Assembly (NCBI GenBank): GCA_011799875.1
Contig: CM022299.1
Coordinates: forward strand, 349,352,526-349,416,525
Length of the DNA stretch: 64,000 nucleotides
Direction of reading: 5' to 3'
From: Thinopyrum elongatum
Taxonomy: Eukaryota; Streptophyta; Magnoliopsida; Poales; Poaceae
Shown here: one piece after another, positions 59,654 to 64,000 of the stretch
How positions within the stretch are numbered: position 1 is the first letter of the stretch
Layout of the letters: each line of letters starts with the position of its first letter
Program-made: the position numbers and the translations under genes
Notes under the pieces: generated by a model
Seen by the model: only the letters and a program-made list of their open reading frames with translations
Told to the model about the DNA's origin: nothing
The model's database searches: none

Positions 59654-60201
59654 CTTCCCGTGTAAATAGTTTTTCTCACGTTTTGTTTTCCCTTCGTTAA
59701 TTTACTTTCTTCAGAAAAAGTAAAAACTCTAAAAATATTTTAGTGTATTTCTCTGAAATTCTTTTCTTTTCTTTGAGTTGTCGTAAGGAGAAGACCACGA
59801 TGAAAATGTTGAGTGGCTCTCATATGCATTGTTGTTGATCTAATAAAGAGCCAATATCACCTTGTCTTCTCCTTTGAATAAAATGTTTGCAGATTCCATC
59901 TTAATCCACGACACTCTTGCACTATTATTCTTTTCATATCATTCGATCGTGCAAGTGAAAGGCAATATTGACGATAATTTGATGAAGTGACTATGGCAAA
60001 GAAAAGCGGGTATGAGCTCAACTTGTTTTTGTTTTTGTAAATATGTTTAACTCAGTATCCATGATTCAGCATATTATGAGTAAACATGTTTATGATGACA
60101 ATTAGAGATTATAGTTGCTCATGCCATGCTTAAGTAGCTAAGAGTGGATAATGATTTTTCTGGAGTGTCAACATGCATTAAAATGGTTATGATGTAGTAT
60201 G
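59654..60201 (+). mobile_element. Athila-like element, continuation after element A
   Basis: Resumes directly with the TSD CTTCC. AT-rich untranslated sequence typical of the 3' part of these elements (AGAGTGGATAATGATTTTTC near 60142). No ORF. The end is put where the 659-bp repeat starts. Confidence 0.6.
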
Positions 60202-60860
60202 TTTTGGAATTCCTACTTTCCTTGTCCCAAGTTCATCCAACACCAACAACAAAGCATAAAATTATTTTTGGATTTTTTTCAGGACCAAACTACATCACAT
60301 TTGTAGTACAAATTTGGGCAATTTCTGACAATTCACTAAAACTCAACTAAATTGATGGAATATAGCAATAATACTCTGAAATTACTGAAACTTGGTCATT
60401 TGCCATCCAATGTGGCCTACTTTTGATGAAAAATAAAATGGCACCAATTTCATAATTATTTTAGGCACTTCCTTCACAAAAAGTGTTTTATAGGACTTGG
60501 AGAATGAAAAATCTAGTTTTTATTACAAAATAAGTACAAATTCCTATGGAAACATTGTGCACAATGGTAAAACCAAGAGTTGTGCCAAATTTGGGCATGT
60601 TATCATGGATTATGCCATGTATGTGGCCATTTTCATGTGAACATGCCTTGAAATCCATACAAGTTCATACTAGATAGGCCATTTTGTGAAGGTTTTTTTT
60701 TCAAACATGTTGTATTGTAAGTTTAATATTTATCCCACAAACTGGTGCACATAATATGGCTCAATGCAAATGCATTTCATTTTGTGAGCCTGTTTTCATT
60801 TTCTTTGCTTTTTTTTCAAAATGGGGTGAAACTTGCAGTGTTGACTATTCATACAAAATG
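60202..60860. repeat. 659-bp tandem repeat, unit 1
   Basis: Begins GTTTTGGAATTCCTACTTTCC. Contains CCATCCAATGTGGCCTACTT and AACATTGTGCACAATGGTAAA. Non-coding; family not identified. Confidence 0.85.
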
Positions 60861-61023
60861 GTTTGGAATTCCTACTTTCCTTGTCCCAAGTTCATCCAAC
60901 ACCAACAACAGAGCATAAAATCATTTTTGGAAAATTTCAGGACCAAACTACATCACACTTGTAGTTCGGATTTGGGCAATTTCTTATAATTCACTCAAAC
61001 TCAACTAAATGGATGGAATATAG
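60861..61023. repeat. 659-bp tandem repeat, unit 2, left piece
   Basis: Begins GTTTGGAATTCCTACTTTCC and matches unit 1 up to GGATGGAATATAG, where the solo LTR inserted. Confidence 0.88.
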
Positions 61024-62793
61024 TGTTGGGGAACATTGCATCGGAAACAAAAAATTTCCTACGCTCACCAAGATCCAATCGAGGAGATGACCATCTACAA
61101 GAGGAGAGACTGGATCTACATACCCTTGTAGATAGCTAAGCGGGAGCATTAAGAAACGCGATTGATGTAGTCGAACGTCTTCGCGATCCAATCACGATCC
61201 GTCCCGCAAACTCCCGATCCAAGTGCCGAACGGACGGCACCTCCGCGTTCAACACACGTACGGCTCGATGACGCCTTCACCTCCTCGATCCAGCGAGCGA
61301 TGATGAAGTAGTAGCTCGAGTCCTCCGGCAGCACGACGGCGTGGTGGCGGTGGTGGTGGCGGAATCTCAGCAGAGCTTCGCTAAGCACTACGGAGAGGAA
61401 GAGGGATGCGAGCGAGAGGGGAGGCAGTGCCATGGCACGTATAGATGCGTATGGGTGCGGCTGCCCTCTCTCTATATATAGGGGGAAGGGAGGGGAGGAG
61501 GGGTGCCCCTAGATCCAATCTAGGGGGCGACGGCCACAAGAGGGAAACCCTAGATGGGTTTTCCTCCCTAGGTGACTTGGCCCTCAAGGCAAAGGGGTGG
61601 GCTGCCCTAGGGAGGTGCCCCACCTCCTCAGGCAACGTGGGAAGGGGTGAGGGGGGCGCACATCCCCTTAGTGGGCTCGTGTGCCCCCTCCCCTTGGCCC
61701 ATGAGGCCCCCTAACACTTGCCGGGGCCCCTTCGAAACACCTTTCGGTCATGCTGGTCATCACCCGGTACCTCCGGAACAATTCCGGACTCCAATACCCT
61801 TCGTCCAATATATCAATCTTCACCTCCGGTCCATTCCAGAGTTCCTCGTCACTTCCGAGATCTCATCCGGGACTCCGAACAACCTTCAGGAACCACCATA
61901 ATGACTCAACTATAATTATATCGTCACCAAATATTAAGTGTGTAGACCCTGCGGGTTCAAGAACTATGCAGACATGACCGAGACACCTCTACAGTCAATA
62001 ACCAATAGCGGGACCTGGATGCCCATATTGGTTCCTACATATTCTACGAAGATCTTATCGGTCGAACCTCAATGTCAAGGATTCTGCTAATCCCGTATGC
62101 AGTTCCCTTTGTCTATCGGTATGTTACTTGCCCGAGATTCGATCTTCGGTATCTCCATACCTAGTTCAATCTCGTTACCGGCAAGTCTCTTTACTTGTTC
62201 CGTAATACAAGATCCCGTGGCTAACCCATTATTCACATTGCTTGCAAGCTTCTTGTGATGTTGTATTACCGAGTGGGCCCTGAGATACCTCTCCGTCATA
62301 TGGAGTGACAAATCCCAGTCTTGATCCATGCCAACTCAACAGACACCCTCGGAGATACCTGTAGAGTACCTTTATAGTCACCCAATTACGTTGCGACGTT
62401 TGGTACACACAAGGTACTCCTCCGGTGTCAGTGAGTTGCATGATCTCATGGTCATAGGAACATATACTTGACATGCAGAAAATGATAGCAACAAACTTGA
62501 TACGATCACATGCTACGTTTATAGTTTGGGTCTTGTCCATCACATCATTCTCCTAATGATGTGATCCCATTATCAAATGACAACTCATGTCCATGGCTAG
62601 GAAACCATAGCCATCTTTGATTACCGAGCTAGTCCGGTAGAGGCTTACCAGGGACATGTTGTTGTCTATGTATCCACACATGTATTTGAGTTTCCGATCA
62701 ATACAATTCTAGCATGGATAATAAACGATTATCATGAACAGGGAAATATGATAATAACTAATTTATTATTGCCTCTAGGGCATATTTCCAACA
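61024..62793 (-). mobile_element. Solo LTR of BARE/WIS/Angela copia type
   Basis: 1770 bp with the perfect duplication TATAG on both sides (61019-61023, 62794-62798). On the minus strand it begins TGTTGGAAATATGCCCTAGA and ends TGTTCCCCAACA, the ends of this very abundant Triticeae copia group. A TATA region CCTATATATAGAGAG lies on the minus strand near 61470-61484. No internal element sequence remains, so it arose by LTR-LTR recombination. Confidence 0.92.
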
Positions 62794-62798
62794 TATAG

Positions 62799-63065
62799 CA
62801 ATAATTATCTAAAATGACTGAAACTTGGTCATTTGCCATCCAATGTGGCCTACTTTTGATGAAAAATAAAATGGCACCAATTTCATAATTATTTTAGGCA
62901 CTTCATTCACAAAAAAGTCTTTTCTGGGACTTGGAAAATGAAAATTCTGGTTTTTATTACAAAATAGTTGCAAATTCCTATGGAAACATTGTGCACAATG
63001 GTAAAACAAAGAGTTGTGCCAAATTTGGGCATGTTATCATGGATTATGCCATGTATGTGGCCATT
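62799..63065. repeat. 659-bp tandem repeat, unit 2, right piece
   Basis: Continues unit 2 with GACTGAAACTTGGTCATTTG through CATGTATGTGGCCATTTTCA, matching 60366-60645. Confidence 0.88.
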
Positions 63066-63453
63066 TTCAAACTTGCTACTTTGCTTGAAATCCCTTTGTA
63101 GACAATGTTTTTGTTTCAAACTTGTTACTTTACTTTTCCCAAGTTCATCCACCAAACCAATATTCAGGCCAAACTAATTTGGTTATTTCAAGTGCGTCCA
63201 CCACACCAGATAGTTTGAACAAACCATTAACACCCTCGATGTTATACTACATAGAGTGACTGAACGGTGGGTCCATCCTTCGCTTCTTTCAGTACATAAA
63301 ACATTGGGGAATGCTTAAAAAGACACCTACATGTACCTAGTCTGCTAGTGCTTGCGCCTCTCTTTGAGTGTGTGGTCTCGAGTTCGAGTACCCTTCCTGG
63401 CTTAATATGCCACCTCTATTTTTCTCCCATGCGCATCAGCTCACAGATGGGCC
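63066..63453. other. Unassigned repetitive-looking sequence
   Basis: No gene. Contains a tRNA-like stretch at about 63340-63410 (GTCTCGAGTTCGAGTACCC resembles a pol III B box). Confidence 0.35.
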
Positions 63454-64000
63454 TGCTACTTCTTGAGCTTGCGTTGATTTTTTCCTTGAAGAGGAAAGGG
63501 TGATGCAACAAAGTAGAGATAAGTATTTCCCTCAGTTAAGAACCAAGGTATCAATCCAGTAGGAGGCACAAGCAAGTCTCCAATATATGCACCTGCACAA
63601 ACTAAGAAACACTTGCACACAACACGAAAAAGGGGTTCTCAATCCCTTCATGGTCACGAACAAGAGTGAGATCTAATAGAGATAGGTATAAAAGATAAAT
63701 AGAAGAGCAAACTAAAGTAAATATAAATAAATTGCAGCAAGGTATTTTTGGGTTTTTTTGGTTTATAGATCTGAAAATATATGATGGAAAATAGACCCGG
63801 GGGCCATAGGTTTCACTAGGGGCTTCTCTCTCGAAGAAAACATACGATGGGTAAACAAATTACTGTCGAGCAATTGATAGAAAAGTGCATAATTATGAAG
63901 ACATCTAAGGCAATGATCATGAATATAGGCATCAAGTCCGTGACAAGTAGACCGAAACAATTCTGCATCTACTACTATTACTCCACACGTCGACCGACTC
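63454..64000 (-). mobile_element. Gypsy-type LTR, partial, running off the window
   Basis: Plus-strand start TGCTACTTCTTGAGCTTGCG, then AAGGTATCAATCCAGTAGGAG, GGGGTTCTCAATCCCTTCA and GGGGGCCATAGGTTTCACTA. These are the reverse complement of the 3' part of a widespread Triticeae gypsy LTR. Only one end is in the window. Confidence 0.75.

Noticed and set aside
61149..61901. ORFs within the solo LTR
   Set aside because: The BARE/Angela-type LTR is non-coding; these frames are incidental.

Overview
The window looks like a gene-poor stretch of a large grass genome, most likely Triticeae (wheat, Aegilops or barley group). The reasons are a BARE/WIS/Angela-type solo LTR, Stowaway-like MITEs, and several families of nested Ty3/gypsy elements carrying the 'putative gypsy type transposon' (PF04195) protein. 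Family assignments come from motif recognition and memory; no database was searched.

Only one convincing host gene is present: an intronless-CDS F-box/DUF295 gene at 6333-7529 (+). It lies in a low-copy island (about 0.5-9.9 kb) that also holds a LINE fragment, AT-rich intergenic DNA, a local tandem duplication (7719-9469) and a 93-bp Stowaway MITE present in only one duplicate. From 9.9 kb on, nearly everything that can be identified is transposable-element DNA.

Layout: small copia-like LTR element (9938-12462, TSD CTGTG); hAT-like MITE (12926-13232); decayed LTR relic (about 13500-14829) hit by a second mariner-type element (14279-14631); complete gypsy element D (14866-24215, TSD ATAGA), coding on the minus strand for gag-protease and on the plus strand for an intron-containing PF04195 gene; low-copy spacer (24216-25490); Athila-like element (25491-31411, resuming 59654-about 60201) with a fold-back LTR, a gag-protease pseudogene and a downstream ORF. 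This Athila-like element is split by gypsy element A (31412-59653, TSD CTTCC). A is in turn split by gypsy element B (37094-43679, TSD ATATA) and gypsy element C (50582-58928, TSD GTACC). C carries an importin-beta gene fragment and a Harbinger-like insert (57127-57966, TSD TTA). The right end has a 659-bp tandem repeat interrupted by an Angela/BARE-type solo LTR (61024-62793, TSD TATAG), then an LTR running out of the window (63454-64000).

How the parts relate: A retains recognisable gag, protease, reverse transcriptase, RNase H and integrase segments. C lacks them, but its LTR ends, PPT, primer-site region and subterminal sequences resemble A's, so C may depend on an A-like partner. D, A, B and C are all in minus orientation. 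All retroelement genes seen are broken by stops, frameshifts or deletions; many of the stops fit C-to-T decay of CAG, CAA or CGA codons.
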